Notes: generated from the letters alone by a model not told the origin. Positions 50,472 through 62,432 are shown, counted from the first letter of the stretch. The stretch is 64,000 nt of DNA from Acanthochlamys bracteata (GCA_019914995.1 CM034138.1:2914001-2978000); one strand, 5' to 3'. Translations and numbers: made by a program.

Positions 50472-50489
50472 TGGCATCAGAGCCCAGGT
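50472..50489 (+). other. Primer-binding site, initiator tRNA-Met type
   Basis: tggcatcagagcccaggt, three bases after the LTR end; compare the usual plant tRNA-iMet site tggtatcagagc. One mismatch in the first twelve bases. Confidence 0.75.
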
Positions 50490-50491
50490 TC

Positions 50492-52144
50492 ATGAAGAAC
50501 AAGGGAGCCGCTGCCCCAGGGTTCCCAAGGTCCCTAGAAGCATCATCCACCATCACCGCAAGAACACCATCACCACCATCAGCAAGATCTGGAAGAATGG
50601 AAGGGGAATCTAACGTTTGGGAGAAGCTGGACACTCTAACAGAGAGGATCAACCAGATTGACACTCTTACATAAAAAATCAATAAGCTCACAGAAGTAGT
50701 CTTTGAGATGCATCGAGGTAAGGTATACGATCAAACCAACCTTACTCCTTCTGAAAATCAACGACTCAACAAAATACCCCATGAAAACCATTCTTTTGCT
50801 GCCCACTCACTAGATCATGAGCACCAAGGGAATCCACTGTCAACTAGTAATCACTTAACCCCAAATAATCAAGAATTCCACTGGCCACAAACACCCCCTG
50901 CACCATCTAAACAACTCCACTACCAGCAAGGACAAGGGACTATGTTCAACCCAAACCTTCCAAGCAGCCTCAGAAAATTTTCTAGTCAAGATGTTTACCC
51001 AACAACTAACCCGAGAAACCAGGAAAGCCATCACAAAAACCAAGCTCCCCATAGAAACAGCCAGCAACAAAATTTCTTCCAAGAACAAACACAAGATAGC
51101 TACCACAGGAATACCCAAACTTATAACCATGAACCCTTTTACCAAATCCCAAGGGAAAGGCACAAGTTTCCCTACTTCAATGGATCCGAACCAAATGAAT
51201 GGATCTATTCGGCAGAAAAGTATTTCAAATTTTATCATGTCAACCCATGGGATTGAGTGAGAATAGCTACAATGTATATGCAAGAGGAAGCAAATAGATG
51301 GTATCAAAGTTTTGAGCATGATCAACCACAACACACGTCGGAGGAACTTAAGGATGCACTCTTGATGCGATTTGGTCCAATGGCGTTTGGAAATCCTAGC
51401 TTCTCACTCCAACAACTACGGCAAACTGGGTCCTTAAGTGAATACCAAGCAGCCTTCGAAGAGCTTAGGACCCGGCTTCCACCCACTACGGAAAAAGATT
51501 TGATAGGCAGATTTTGTGAATGTTTGTCAAAGAGACTAGCTATGGATGTTATGACTTCCAGACCAGAAGACATACAGACAGCATACCTACTAGCTCCAAT
51601 GTACGAACACAAAATTTCTGCAGAATCTACTTGGCAGCGTAGCCGAACCAGTTCAGGCACTTCTGTTTCATCTGGCAGGACTGCAGTCAGTCCATTCCAG
51701 CAGCAAAGGGCAACTTCAGTTACAGCTAGCAAGACTTCAGTCAGCTCAAATAGTGCCATTATGCAAAATTTTCAGCCCAAGGCTTCATCCTTATCAAAAG
51801 CAAACATCAATAGTAGGCGCACAAAAGGATTGTACTTCTACTGCGATGATAAATACGAGCGTGGCCACCGGTGCACTACCCAATTATATTCCATCTCTGT
51901 CAATGCATTTAAGGAAGAAGAAGAAGAGGATGAGGCTGCAACCGAAGGAGAAGAGCCATTCGAGGATGCAACCCTATCCCTTAACGCCATGAACGGATTG
52001 ATAGGTTCTCAAACTCTTCGCATTATCGGCAAAATAAAGAAACAAGAGGTCTTTGTCTTGATTGACTTAGGGAGCATACATAATTTTATATCCGATCATT
52101 TAGCTAAACACTTGCGACTAGCTTCTGAAATAGTTCGACCCTAA
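50492..52144 (+). pseudogene. Gag and start of protease of the chromovirus-like element
   Basis: A single frame starting MKNKGAAAPGF is interrupted by two stops (50,672-50,674 and 51,254-51,256). The capsid part is recognisable (KFPYFNGSEPNEWIYSAEKY, ANRWYQSFEHD, LMRFGP, GSLSEYQAAFEELRTR). The zinc knuckle reads YFYCDDKYERGHRC, and its first Cys appears replaced by Tyr compared with the usual C-x2-C-x4-H-x4-C. The protease starts near 52,030 with VLIDLGSIHNFI, where the usual active-site word is DSGS or DSGA. A frameshift follows at about 52,144. Confidence 0.85.
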
Positions 52145-55100
52145 AGGTAGAATTGGCGGATGGAAGGCCTCACTCGGTGGAAGTCATCCATAGGCAAATT
52201 CCTCTAGTATCACAGGGAGTTGAGATATTGGTGGATGCTTATCCATTACCCCTAGGAAGCATGGATTTAGTCTTGGGAATTCAATGGCTTGAGAGTTTGG
52301 GGAAGGTTGTAAGTGACTGGCGCAAATCAGAAATGCAGTTTTTTATCAAGGGACAGGAGGTGGTGTTGCAAGGAGTTCGAGAAGGAAGAGTTTCACAGCT
52401 AACTAGTCTAGGGTCCAAAATGACACTTTGTTCTATAAGGCTGATGGCAGTAGAGCAGATATCAATTCAGACAGACAGCAGCAACAGCTCTAAAGAGCTG
52501 CCCACTGAATTACAGAAGGTCCTTGACCAGTATGCAACTATCTTCAAACCTGTACCAGGTCTGCCACCTAAGAGAGCCCACGATCATAGCATACCCCTAT
52601 TGCCTGGAACTGCACCAGCTAACATCAGGCCCTATAGGTACCCATATATCCAGAAAACTGAGATTGAATAGGCAGTGGAAGAAATGCTGTCCCAGGGGAT
52701 CATTCGCCCAAGTAGTTCCACATTTTCCTCACCAGTCCTACTTGTTAAGAAAAAAGATGGATCTTGGAGATTTTGTGTGGATTATCGAGCACTTAATGAG
52801 ATAACCATTAAGGATAAATTTCCAATTCCCGTAATTGATGAGCTCTTGGATGAACTACATGGAGCAATGGTCTTTTCTAAGTTGGATTTGAAATCCGGGT
52901 ACCATCAAATACGGGTGAAGGAAAGTGATGTCTACAAGACTACATTTAGGACACATGATGGCCATTATGAATTCATGGTGATGCCCTTCGGTTTGACAAA
53001 TGCACCAGCCACTTTTCAGTCACTAATGAATGAGGTTTTTCGACCCTATCTTCGAAAATTCGTGCTTGTTTTCTTTTATGATATTCTTGTATATAGTAGG
53101 TCCTAGAAGGAAAATCTGGAGCATCTAACTTCTGTTTTCAAGGTGTTACTGAAGCAAAAACTTTATGCAAATCTCTCCAAGTGCACTTTTGGTTGCAAGG
53201 AATTAGAATACCTTGGCCACATTATTTCTGCTCAAGGAATTGCTGCTGATCCCTCCAAGATAATAGCCATGACTCAGTGGCCAGTACCCGCTACTATTTG
53301 AGAGCTCCGAGGATTTCTGGGTCTCACCGGCTATTATCGAAGATTTGTTAAGAACTACGGATCCATAGCTGCTCCGTTAACTGAATTATTGAAGAAAGAA
53401 GCCTTTCAGTGGACAGCGGAGGCAAACCAAGCATTCCAACTACTCAAGAAGGCCATGACTACAACACCCGTGCTAGCCTCTCCTGATTTTCAAGCACCTT
53501 TCATAGTGGAGACAGATGTTTCCAGTAAGGGAATAGGAACTGTGCTAACCCAGCATAACAGACCAATAGCTTTCTTTAGCAAGGTACTTTCCTCCACTGC
53601 ATTAGCTAAGTCTACATATGAGAAAGAGCTAATGACATTGGTCTTGGCTGTCCAAAAATGGAGACCCTATCTTATTAGACAGCGATTTACAATTAAGACC
53701 GATCATCTAAGCTTGAAATATCTATTAGAGCAACGTCTAAATACGCCTGATCAACATAAATGGCTTGTGAAGTTGCTCGGTTATGATTATCAAATTGTGT
53801 ACCGATCTGGTGCACAAAATGTTGTGGCAGATGCCCTCTCTCGCAAACCAGATGCTTCTTTGGCAGCCTTCGCTACGATACAACCTACATTCTGGGATGA
53901 TCTTCGATTAGCACAGGAAAAGGATTCAGCATTGGCAGAGATGATCCAGACCGCAAGAGAGGGGTCTCAACCTGAGTGGAGACTGTCAAGTGGAATCCTG
54001 CTTTACAACAACCGAATACAGGTGCCCAATAACCCCTCTTTGCGTGCTCAACTATTATATGAAGCACACAACTCTGCTGGAGGAGGACATAGTGGAGAAT
54101 TTCGCACCCTTAAGCGGTTGGCTCACCAATTTACATGGTCAGGAATATCTCAGAATGTTAGAAACTATGTTGCACCGCTTCAACTTGTGCTCGTCGAAAT
54201 CGTAAAGCTTAAAGCTTCTTTGGATTGCTTCAACCCACGCCCATACCGAGAGACCATATGGTGATATTGCGATGGATTTTGTGGAAGGACCGTCTATGTC
54301 GGGAGGTAAGGATTTGATCCTTGTTGTAGTTGATCGGTTATCTAAATATGCCCATTTTATTGCATTAAGACACCCTATATACGGCCGCCAGATTGCTAAA
54401 GTCTTCGCCAAGGAGATAGTAAGGCTCCATGGGTGTCCCACAACCATTGTTTCGGATCGAGATTCACTGTTTTTGAGCACCTTCTCGAAGGAACTGCATT
54501 AAATACATGGCACTTCCTTACATATGAGTACGGCATATCACCCACAAACCGATGGACAATCGGAGGTAGTAAATCGGGATTGAGACGATTTGCGGTGTTT
54601 TCGTGGGAGAGCATCCACGCAGATGGTACCATTGGCTGCATTGGGCCGAATTCTCATATAATACGAGCACACACTCGGCTACGAAGACTACCCCCTTTGA
54701 GGCAGTATATGGTCGACCTCCTCGCCAATCGTTGCTTTTCTAGGCGGTGACAAAAAGAATGAGCGAGTTGGGGATGCGCCACGGAGGCGTGACGAAATTT
54801 TAAGGGAGCTCCGACTTCATCTACATCATGCTCAAAATAGAATGAAGCAATTAGCCGATCAACATCGTAGGGAAAAGCATTATGCACTTGGAGACCGTAT
54901 TTTTCTCAAATTACGGCCGTATCGGCAGTCTTCTATGGCAGCACGATGACATCACAAATTAAGGTTTCGATACTTTGGGCCCTTTGTGATAGATAAGGCA
55001 GTGGGGTCTGCTGCCTATAGGCTTATCTTACCGGCCACCTCCAAGATACATCCCGTCTTTCATGTCTCACAACTTAAAGATGCCCGCCGAATTCCCCCTG

Positions 55101-55165
55101 AGAACTTCATCAATGATCTTGCTCTACTGGACTTCGAGGACGAAGTCGATTTTCAAGGGGAGGGG
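52145..55165 (+). pseudogene. Pol of the chromovirus-like element
   Basis: One frame from ~52,150 to 54,264, interrupted by stops at 52,669, 53,104 and 53,299, then frameshifted. The rest of the protease has DLVLGIQWLESLG. The RT catalytic box reads FFYDILVYS where FFDDILIYS is expected, so one catalytic Asp is lost. RNase H at about 53,389-53,860 has VETDVSSKGIG, STYEKELMTLV, TDHLSLKYLL and VADALSRKPD. The integrase zinc region at 54,060-54,200 is shifted out of frame; the core starts at 54,272 (MDFVEGPS, IVSDRDSLF, AYHPQTDGQSE in another frame) and the C-terminal part is at 54,760-55,160. The purine tract aaggggagggga lies before LTR2 at 55,155-55,166. Confidence 0.88.
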
Positions 55166-55167
55166 AA

Positions 55168-55718
55168 TGATGCAGGAGCCAAGAAAAATGTGAAAAAAGG
55201 AAATGAGTTTGGTGCTGAATCAGCACAACCAGGAGCTGAAGTTAGAAGATTGTCTCACCGGCATCGAAGGCCGGCGATCAACTGCCGGACTTGTCCAGAA
55301 TGCCGGCAAGAAGGAGCATCCGGGAGGCGTCTGGCCTCTGTGCTTGGCTGCTGCCTGGGTAGCAGCCAGCAAGACCACCACGCCAAGGACACCACTTAAA
55401 TGGTGTCCTTGGAGCCAAAATAAGGCACCTAGGACACTTGATGGTGTCCTGGGTGCGGCATCCAGATTCAGGCAGAGAGCTTGAATCTGACAACTGAGAA
55501 AATTGAGTCCAATAAAAACTCTTAGTCTTATTGGTTGAGTCCAATAGGAATTCTTATGTTATAGTTGAAATAATTAGAAATTCTAATGTCGTTGTAGTTT
55601 GAATAAATGTAAAACTCTTTGAGTTATAAATAAAGAGGCATAGAGGCATGCAAGTTCATTCATAAATTTTAGTTTTAACTAGTTCTTAAATTTTAGTTTA
55701 GCTATTCAAGTTGTATCA
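55168..55718 (+). repeat. 3' LTR of the chromovirus-like element
   Basis: 551 bp from TGATGCAGGAG to ttgtatca. Compared with the 5' LTR it has an extra ctgggtagcag-like insert near 55,356 and lacks cctaagtaag near 55,643. The first hairpin arm has lost its terminal pairing (ggcg became ggag). Confidence 0.92.
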
Positions 55719-55737
55719 TAAGATTAGATTCTAATTA

Positions 55738-55947
55738 CTACCCTAACTTGTTTTCATAAATTTGTGTTGGTAGATCATTGAATGAATTTGAAACTTGGAC
55801 TTCAGCCCTTTCTAACTCTGTTATTAGGAAAGGTTGCTGCATGAAAGAATCATGGTAGTCTCTCACACACTGCTCATTGTTCCATTTGGTTAGTGGGTCT
55901 TCCAATAATTTTACCCAAGCCCTGGTTACGATTGCTGACGTGCTCAT
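55738..55947 (-). CDS. Unrecognised 69-aa ORF with a TATA-like motif upstream
   Basis: Not recognised. The frame starts MSTSAIVTRAWVKLLED and ends ENKLG, with a mixed, non-low-complexity composition unlike the surrounding A/T DNA. On the same strand a TATAAAT motif lies at 55,990-55,996, about 45 bp before the ATG, which could serve as a core promoter with a very short leader. No signal peptide or membrane segment. It may instead be a first exon, a fragment of an older gene cut by the nearby retrotransposon (16 bp away), or chance. Confidence 0.3.
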   Translation of the reverse strand: MSTSAIVTRAWVKLLEDPLTKWNNEQCVRDYHDSFMQQPFLITELERAEVQVSNSFNDLPTQIYENKLG

Positions 55948-57102
55948 TCTCTTCTAGGAATTGAGCTCGTGAGTTTGTTGGGTAAAGAAATTTATAAGGA
56001 GATAAAGGGGTTCGTAAAGAGGTTTTGGTTCAGCTTATCTCCAACCCTATTTTTTAATTCTCTATTTTACGTTTTTCAATACATATTTTATAAGCATATA
56101 AAAAATTTATTTAAAAATTTAGAAAGTGTAGAAAAATTCTACTGAGTGAGATCTTTTTATTACATATTTTTATTATTTTTTTGGAAGTAAAAAAAATAGA
56201 GCTCGTTTTTCAAAAAGGACAAAAATACCCTTCATTTTACAAAAGTTCTATTTCATAAGCAATCCCAAACGCCCCCTTTATTTATGAAGCTCCTGTTGGA
56301 TGCTTTCTAACGCATTTTTTTGTATAGAAATTTATTTAGGAGGTGTTGTTCCTTGGCCTCACATACTACGGACGTGTTTACTATAGAATAAACTCATTTT
56401 TTCAAAAGTAAGTTTAAAAAATAAAATTAAAAAATAAAAATATTTAATAAAAAATAAAATTTTATAATTATTATATATTATAAATAAATTTTAAAATTAA
56501 ATTTTAAAAATTAAAGTTTTAATAAAAATAATTTATTTTAATTTTGTAATGTATTTTATGATGTAAGTGAGTTTAAAAAAAGTGAGTTTGAAGAGGTACG
56601 TAAACACGCCCGACAAGTACGCGTGGGTTTTGCCTAGGTTGCTTTTTGTTGCTGATATCTTTTGATTCATCCATTGAATCTTTTACATTATATTTCATGT
56701 ATAATGTAAAGAATAGAAATATATGTATATTATTTAATGGCTTTTCTTTGCAAAATCTTGTTTAACATACATGTATAATCTACTGGCCTTCTACCTTTAT
56801 AGCTGCAATTAATTCATTTACTCTTTGGTTATTGCAACTAAGCTCCTCCTTTGTTCTACATAATTTTTGCATTTAGTTGCTTCATTCATCAATCAAATGA
56901 TCAATTCGAAAGAATCAAACAAAAGATTGACACTTGATTTCATGGGCCTCATCAAGAAAACAGAGTCCAGCCCGTATACTACTCTTCTCATATTTGCAAA
57001 TTAATCCCTAAACAAACAAGTATTCGTACCATTTCCGCAAAACAAGGGTAAAACTGTCATTCTCATCCGCGCTAACCTTCGCCTACTTAGAAAGGGCATC
57101 CG
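55948..57102. other. Intergenic region upstream of RPL27, with one MITE
   Basis: A/T-rich with the MITE at 56,370-56,611. From ~56,900 the composition becomes promoter-like: a tgggcc (site II type) motif at about 56,943 and ccctaaac at 57,006, both common in plant ribosomal protein promoters. No exon on either strand apart from the 69-aa frame already listed. Confidence 0.5.
56370..56611. mobile_element. MITE, GGCGTGTTTAC terminal-repeat family (copy 2, opposite orientation)
   Basis: Left ggacgtgtttac, right gtaaacacgcccg. Its reverse complement aligns with the copy at 18,177-18,416 along the whole length with scattered substitutions. About 242 bp. Confidence 0.75.
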
Positions 57103-57112
57103 CTAGGGTTTT
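57103..57112. promoter_or_regulatory. Telo-box-like motif in the RPL27 leader or promoter
   Basis: ctagggtttt, the complement of the AAACCCTA telo-box frequent near the start of plant translation-related genes; ~70 bp before the ATG. Confidence 0.55.
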
Positions 57113-57152
57113 CGCTTTGCTTTCATCGATTCATTCCTCTCAAATCCTCCGA

Positions 57153-57172
57153 GCGGCGGCGGCGGCGGCGCG
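57153..57172. repeat. GCG trinucleotide repeat in the RPL27 5' leader
   Basis: Six to seven gcg/cgg units about 12 bp before the start codon, most likely within the 5' UTR. Confidence 0.85.
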
Positions 57173-57183
57173 TAGCGTTGAAG

Positions 57184-57591
57184 ATGGTGAAGTTTCTGAA
57201 GCAAGGGAAGGCCGTGATCGTTCTCAAGGGAAGGTTTGCCGGTCGCAAGGCGGTTATCGTTCGCTCCTTCGACGAGGGAACCCGTGATCGTCCTTACGGT
57301 CACTGCCTCGTTGCCGGAATTCTCAAGTACCCGAAGAAGGTAATCCGTAAAGATTCAGCGAAGAAGACTGCGAAGAAATCTCGTGTCAAGTGCTTCGTCA
57401 AGCTCGTGAACTACAACCACATAATGCCTACTCGCTACACTCTCGACGTGGATCTGAAGGATGTCGTCTCCGTTGATTCGCTGCAGTCCAGAGACAAGAA
57501 GATCGCTACGTGCAAGGAGACCAAGAGCAGGTTCGAGGAGAGGTTCAAGACCGGGAAGAACAGGTGGTTCTTCACCAAGCTCAGGTTTTGA
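57184..57591 (+). CDS. RPL27: 60S ribosomal protein L27 (eL27)
   Basis: Component of the cytosolic large ribosomal subunit. Intronless frame of 135 aa, the normal length for plant eL27. The ATG at 57,184 is chosen because the family starts [11 protein letters not shown]. The N-terminal KOW-type segment ([19 protein letters not shown]) and the conserved [21 protein letters not shown] and C-terminal [11 protein letters not shown] are all present, rich in Lys and Arg. Codon use is more GC-rich than the surroundings, as expected for a highly expressed gene. Telo-box and site II-like motifs lie upstream. Intact. Confidence 0.98.
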   Translation: MVKFLKQGKAVIVLKGRFAGRKAVIVRSFDEGTRDRPYGHCLVAGILKYPKKVIRKDSAKKTAKKSRVKCFVKLVNYNHIMPTRYTLDVDLKDVVSVDSLQSRDKKIATCKETKSRFEERFKTGKNRWFFTKLRF

Positions 57592-59165
57592 GCCAAGGAG
57601 AAAAGGTACCACAGTAGCCGTTTTGGTGAAAACATGGTTTCTGAATTTTATTGCTGCTTTAGAATCAAGTCTTTTTTGCTAATGTGAGCATGGGTAGATC
57701 TGTTGGTTCGGAGTCCGGTACTGTAATTTAATATTTGCGTATGTTTAATTTTCCTCAGAGTATTGAAACTCTCGATTCGCCTTATTTCTAGATGAAAAAT
57801 GGTTATTTCAAGTTTTATGTTTTTGCTATCATTATCTGATGTTTGACATGCTGTGGTAGCTGGTAGAAATTTGAAATTGTTGATGTGTTTTATGATCTGG
57901 TGAAATGTGGATGGTGCAGTTATGTTAGCTCCCAGCTACAACATGAGATGGATGTGGTAATTCTGTTCTGTTGTTGCTTGCATACTTACTGACTGTTGTA
58001 GATATCTGCGCTGACTTTTTTATATTAGGAAGGAGACAGGTTTTCAGGTTGAGGATATTCATAAGTGTTAGGTATTGTTTTCCTAGTAATATGGCAAGTA
58101 ATGCTGCTTGCTTCTCTATCTTGGATACGTAGATGATTAATGTTAATATCTGAAGGTAGTAGTTAATTAGTTTATGTGTGAATTAGTAAAATATGGGGAA
58201 CAACATCCCAGTGCGGGCTACTTAGATCATCATCATAGACCTAAGCTTAGAAGTTAGTTGATTAGTTTGATGGGAGGTTTTGTGGTTTTTGGACAGTGCA
58301 TACTGGAGGGATTCATATATACCTCAGGCTCCTTTTGTATTTTGGTTCTTAGGTTAGGCTCAGAAATGTCATGGAATGGTGGTTGATGTTGTTTATTGGT
58401 ACCCAAGCAGCTGTTGAATGAATCCTACCAGCAAATGAGAACTTGTATAGAGAGATACTGATTATGGTACTATACTATAGAAAAAATCTAAATAAAATCT
58501 GTAGCAGAAGTATTAGCAGGTGTTGGAGTATGTAACTTCTCCCCTGGTTGACTGTTATCCTAGAGAATTATAGGACAGAAGAGTTCTGTCTCCCTAGTCG
58601 TCAAGAAATTATTGGTGCAGTTCTATGTTACTTGTCCAAGTATATTGAAGGTTGTTAGGGTTTCACTTTATAGTCAATTAGAGTCACTTTCGTGAAAGTC
58701 ATATCTAGTGTTAGTCGCACACAATGAAGAACAATCATTGTTATTCAACTATTTCCTATAGCTTCCAATTTCATGCCAAGTTCAACAACAAGAGTTCAAT
58801 TTATAAGTTGGTTCTTGTGAACTTTCTTTCTCTCCTGAGATGTTCTTGTGTTAGATTCTATTGGCTTGGTTTTACTAAATCCGAAATTGGAGTGCATGAT
58901 TTAACTGTATTCTGGAGGCTGAAGAACTGTGTAATCATGTCTTCAGGGTTATGTGCGTATGTCTGTGTTAGAAGTAGATAGGCAGCACTTGACCCTCATG
59001 TAAGATAGGTTGGTTTGGCATCTCAAGGGGTTATTCCTCTACTGTTTTTGGCATCTGCAATGTCTGCATGATCGTTAGTACCCAAATCTGTCGTTGCTGG
59101 CAGATTAAGAGGATGCTGTTGTATTATAAGGTTATGAATTAGCTTGACATCATCATAATGGTTTA

Positions 59166-59416
59166 GGTGCTGTTTGGGATTTGCTTATATCTATTTTTTA
59201 TTACAACTTTTTATTTCATACTTTCTAATAAATCTGTCTACATAATTTTTTTAAATTTTTTAAAAAATTACAAAAAAAATTTACATCGTAAGATTTTATT
59301 ATATTTATTTTTATTATTATTTTGAGATAAAAAATATAGCTTATTTAAAAAAAATTTTAAATATTTTTCGTTTTGGAAAAGTCTTTTTTTTTTAAGCACT
59401 TCGAAACTGTCCTTTA
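59166..59416. mobile_element. MITE-like element, TGTTTGGG-end group (copy 1)
   Basis: Begins ggtgctgtttgggat, ends gcacttcgaaactgtccttt (reverse complement aaaggacagtttcgaagtgc), with an A/T-rich interior including catcgtaagattttatta. Resembles the block at 59,575. Confidence 0.5.
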
Positions 59417-59574
59417 GTAAATTAGGAACTAAAGTTTAGCAAGTGTATGCTTAAGCTGATCTTTCTTGATGGGCGTTATTTGGTTAGGTTGACCAAGCTT
59501 GAGATTCATTTACTGTTGTGGTAGTTAGGCTAACGTATGTGTGAAAGTTGGCGAATGCTAGCTCTGTGAGCTTT

Positions 59575-59812
59575 AAGGTGCTGTTTGGGTAATATTCTCA
59601 TTCCTTTTCGTTTCAATATTTCACTTCATAAAAACTTTTTATAATATTTTATAAATTTTAAAGAAAAATTAGAAAGTATAAAATTTTTTGATATAGTAAG
59701 ATTTTATTATTATTAGTTATTAGGTAAAATTATAATTTGTTTTAAAAAAGATTTTAAAATATTTTGTTGTTTTATAAAAAAAAATTTCAAAAGCATTCCC
59801 AAACATATCTTA
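59575..59812. mobile_element. MITE-like element, TGTTTGGG-end group (copy 2)
   Basis: Begins aaggtgctgtttgggtaat, ends cattcccaaacatatctta (reverse complement taagatatgtttgggaatg): good inverted ends. The interior shares agtaagattttattat with the previous block. About 238 bp. Confidence 0.6.
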
Positions 59813-60266
59813 GGGTTCTTCTTTAAGAGAAAGAAAAATTATACCTCTGCAATATTTTTCATCTGAACAAGCACCACACAAGGATTGTGTGCAATTTTAA
59901 CTAGCTGAATGGAGTAATCTGTGCTGCGCAGTCCGTCCCTCTACACACTTGGTCATAGCAGTCCATTTCCTGAAGCTTACTGCAAAAAAGACTTTAAACC
60001 TCTTTTTTGGGATATATATTACGAATGTTACAATTTATTTGTTAATTGCAATAATTCTTTCAGCTGATATGTATGAGTATGCAGGAAATGAAATTATATA
60101 TCAATCTTGTATACCTGAAGTTTTTGTGAAATTTGCATATGCTGTATAAATTTAGGTGGCTTGGCAGTTTTTTGGGTAAGGTTTAAATATAGCTTATGTA
60201 TTTCTTAAATTTCCTAACATGTCAAGTATTGGATAAATGTTGAATGTAATGTCATGGTTTATGATT

Positions 60267-60521
60267 TAGTTTGGGAGTGTTTATGAAATAAAATTTTTCT
60301 AAAATAAAAGATATTTTTATTTTTTTTTCAAAATGAGCTATATTTTTTTACTTCTAAAAAAATAATAAAAATATATAATAAAAAGATTTTACTCCGTAAA
60401 ATTTTTTTATATTTTTTAAATTTTTACATAAATTTTTTATATATTTATAAAATATATATTAAAAAATATAAAATAAAAAAAATTGATAAACAACGTTTGA
60501 AACGCTGCGCCAAACGCTCCC
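60267..60521. mobile_element. MITE-like element, TGTTTGGG-end group (copy 3)
   Basis: Begins ttagtttgggagtgttt, ends gcgccaaacgctccc (reverse complement gggagcgtttggcgc). A/T-rich interior with aaaagattttactccgtaa. Confidence 0.5.
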
Positions 60522-62364
60522 TTATTGTTTTTGTTGAATTGTTGAATGAAGAATGTTTATAAGGGTAGTCTCTCATAGTGCTCGGCCTATTGGCAACAGC
60601 AAATTCCGCAACATTTTAAAAGAAAACCTGTTACTGCTACCTGAAGAAAACAAGCGCACTTCATACATTAAAACTAAAGAGCTAATAAGCTAAGGGTCTG
60701 TTCTTTTATCACGTAAGTAGCTTTCTTCCGTCAGAAGCTGATACTTACGTATACTTTTTGTGTTCTTTTATCATTAAAAATTGCTCCCGTAAGTTTGACT
60801 TACATATATAAAATATTCATTTTACATCCCACTTTCACCCATCCTAAAGTTTCACTTTCATTTTTTTTACTTTCATCCGGTGCAGATCTTCTCTATCATC
60901 CCACGAAATTTTTTCTTCCATGCAGCTCTTTGTACTCGCTCACTGGTGTCAATATTTACGCATTTTTTTGCCAAAATCTGCTGCAAAAAGATATAGATCT
61001 AGAAAATGTGAGCTTTTTTTGAATTTTTCTTTAATTTTCGTTCTTAATCTTGATAATTTTGTGATAAAATATAGAATTTGTAGACAGATCTGAATAGTTT
61101 AGAAGTTTTCTCTTATTTTTTGGTTTTGATCTTGATGGATTTATGTTGAAAACAAAGAATTTAGGAACGGATCTAAATGGATCTAAAAGTTTGTAGGAAA
61201 ATTTAGAAACGGATCTAAATAGATCTGAAAAATCTAGGAACTGATCTATTTCAGCTGTAGAATGTAGTGCGTAGTGCTTCAGCTCTAGAAAATATCGAAA
61301 AATTTCAAGTGAGATTTAAGTTTTATTTTTTTTTGTTAAGTTTCCGAGATCTCTTTCTTATTTGTTTGAAGTTAGAATATTTCAAAGAACTAGAGAGTTT
61401 TTCTTCATAGGACTGTTCTTCAAAGAACTGATCTATTTCAGCGTTAGTTTTTTGTGTTTTTAGATTTTGATTTTTGGAAGAATAAGTTTGTTCTGAGAAT
61501 AGAGGAATAATTTAACTGTTTTGGTTGCTATAGATATGAAATGGTAGATGAAGTTAAGTGGTTAGCAATTTTTTCTTTATTACGATCACATGAATGTTAA
61601 TTGAAATCTAATCAAACAAACTTGATTAAAATCATTCACAATAATAAAATAACTCTTTATGAGTGATAGGGAATTCATTTTTTTCTATTACAGTAGCAAA
61701 ATTTAGTTCCAAATTTGTCAATGAATTTGATTCTGGAGATGTCTGTTCTCCTGCCAAAAGATAACAGACATGATGAGTAATCCTAACTATTTCAAATTAT
61801 TCAAAAAATTTGGATGATACTCATTTTGAATCTCGAAACTGACTACTAGCTAATGGTCCAAGTATTGATTATTAATTGGAAAGCACTTTGTTCCTAATTG
61901 ATTGGCCTAAAACCTTTCCTTATGTTAAGGTGTCATAGCCATAGAGATAAAAATGACAAAACTCAGGCTATGATTTACAAATGCCTTCATCCTAGAATAA
62001 TTCTTGTAAATGGGTTTCCAGACGCATGTATTTTAAATGCAGCAAGTATGAAACATGCTACAAGCCATTAAGGTCTAATTGAATTTTTTGGATCTCTACC
62101 TACTTACTTTCTAAAATTGACTATGATTCGTGCATTAAGGATCATTGGTCAATCTGTAGAAGTGCTTCTTAATGATTTTCAAGAATTTGTTTTTTAGCAT
62201 ATTCATTTTGCAAATGAGCGTCCAAATTTCAATGTCATGAATGTATATCTTTTTCCCATTATTTTCACAAACTGAAGTTTCTAACGAAGAAATGTCTTCC
62301 TCAATTTTAATTTCTTAAGCTTTAGACAACTATGCACACTGTTTCAAGTAGAGAGCATTTCACT

Positions 62365-62387
62365 AATATATATATATACATATATAC

Positions 62388-62432
<45 letters not shown>

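Larger units (their letters stand above)
49920..55718 (+). mobile_element. Complete but degenerate Ty3/gypsy (chromovirus-like) retrotransposon
   Basis: 5.8 kb element with two ~550-bp LTRs, flanked by the 5-bp duplication TAAGA (49,915-49,919 and 55,719-55,723). Order LTR, primer site, gag, protease, RT, RNase H, integrase, polypurine tract, LTR. The RT words ([36 protein letters not shown]) and the integrase C-terminus KIHPVFHVSQLK are typical of plant chromoviral lineages, but the frame ends soon after that and no chromodomain is visible. Several in-frame stops and frameshifts make it non-autonomous. The LTRs differ by about 15 substitutions plus two short indels by eye, so it is not very recent. 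Confidence 0.93.
57592..60690. other. 3' flank of RPL27 and intergenic DNA with three MITE-like blocks
   Basis: The first ~150 bp is the likely 3' UTR. The following kilobase is less A/T-rich than most spacers but gives no recognisable exon in either direction. The frames at 58,724-58,981 and 59,949-60,149 have no family resemblance. MITE-like blocks lie at 59,166-59,416, 59,575-59,812 and 60,267-60,521. Confidence 0.5.

Noticed and set aside
50855-51759. Long minus-strand frames opposite the chromovirus gag
   Set aside because: Shadows of the gag frame; no independent motifs.
57355-57682. Minus- and plus-strand frames over RPL27
   Set aside because: GC-rich coding sequence opens spurious frames; only the eL27 frame matches a family.
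58130-58170. C/D-box snoRNA-like tgatta...ctga near RPL27
   Set aside because: The boxes are too close together and lack flanking terminal pairing; no guide sequence could be argued.
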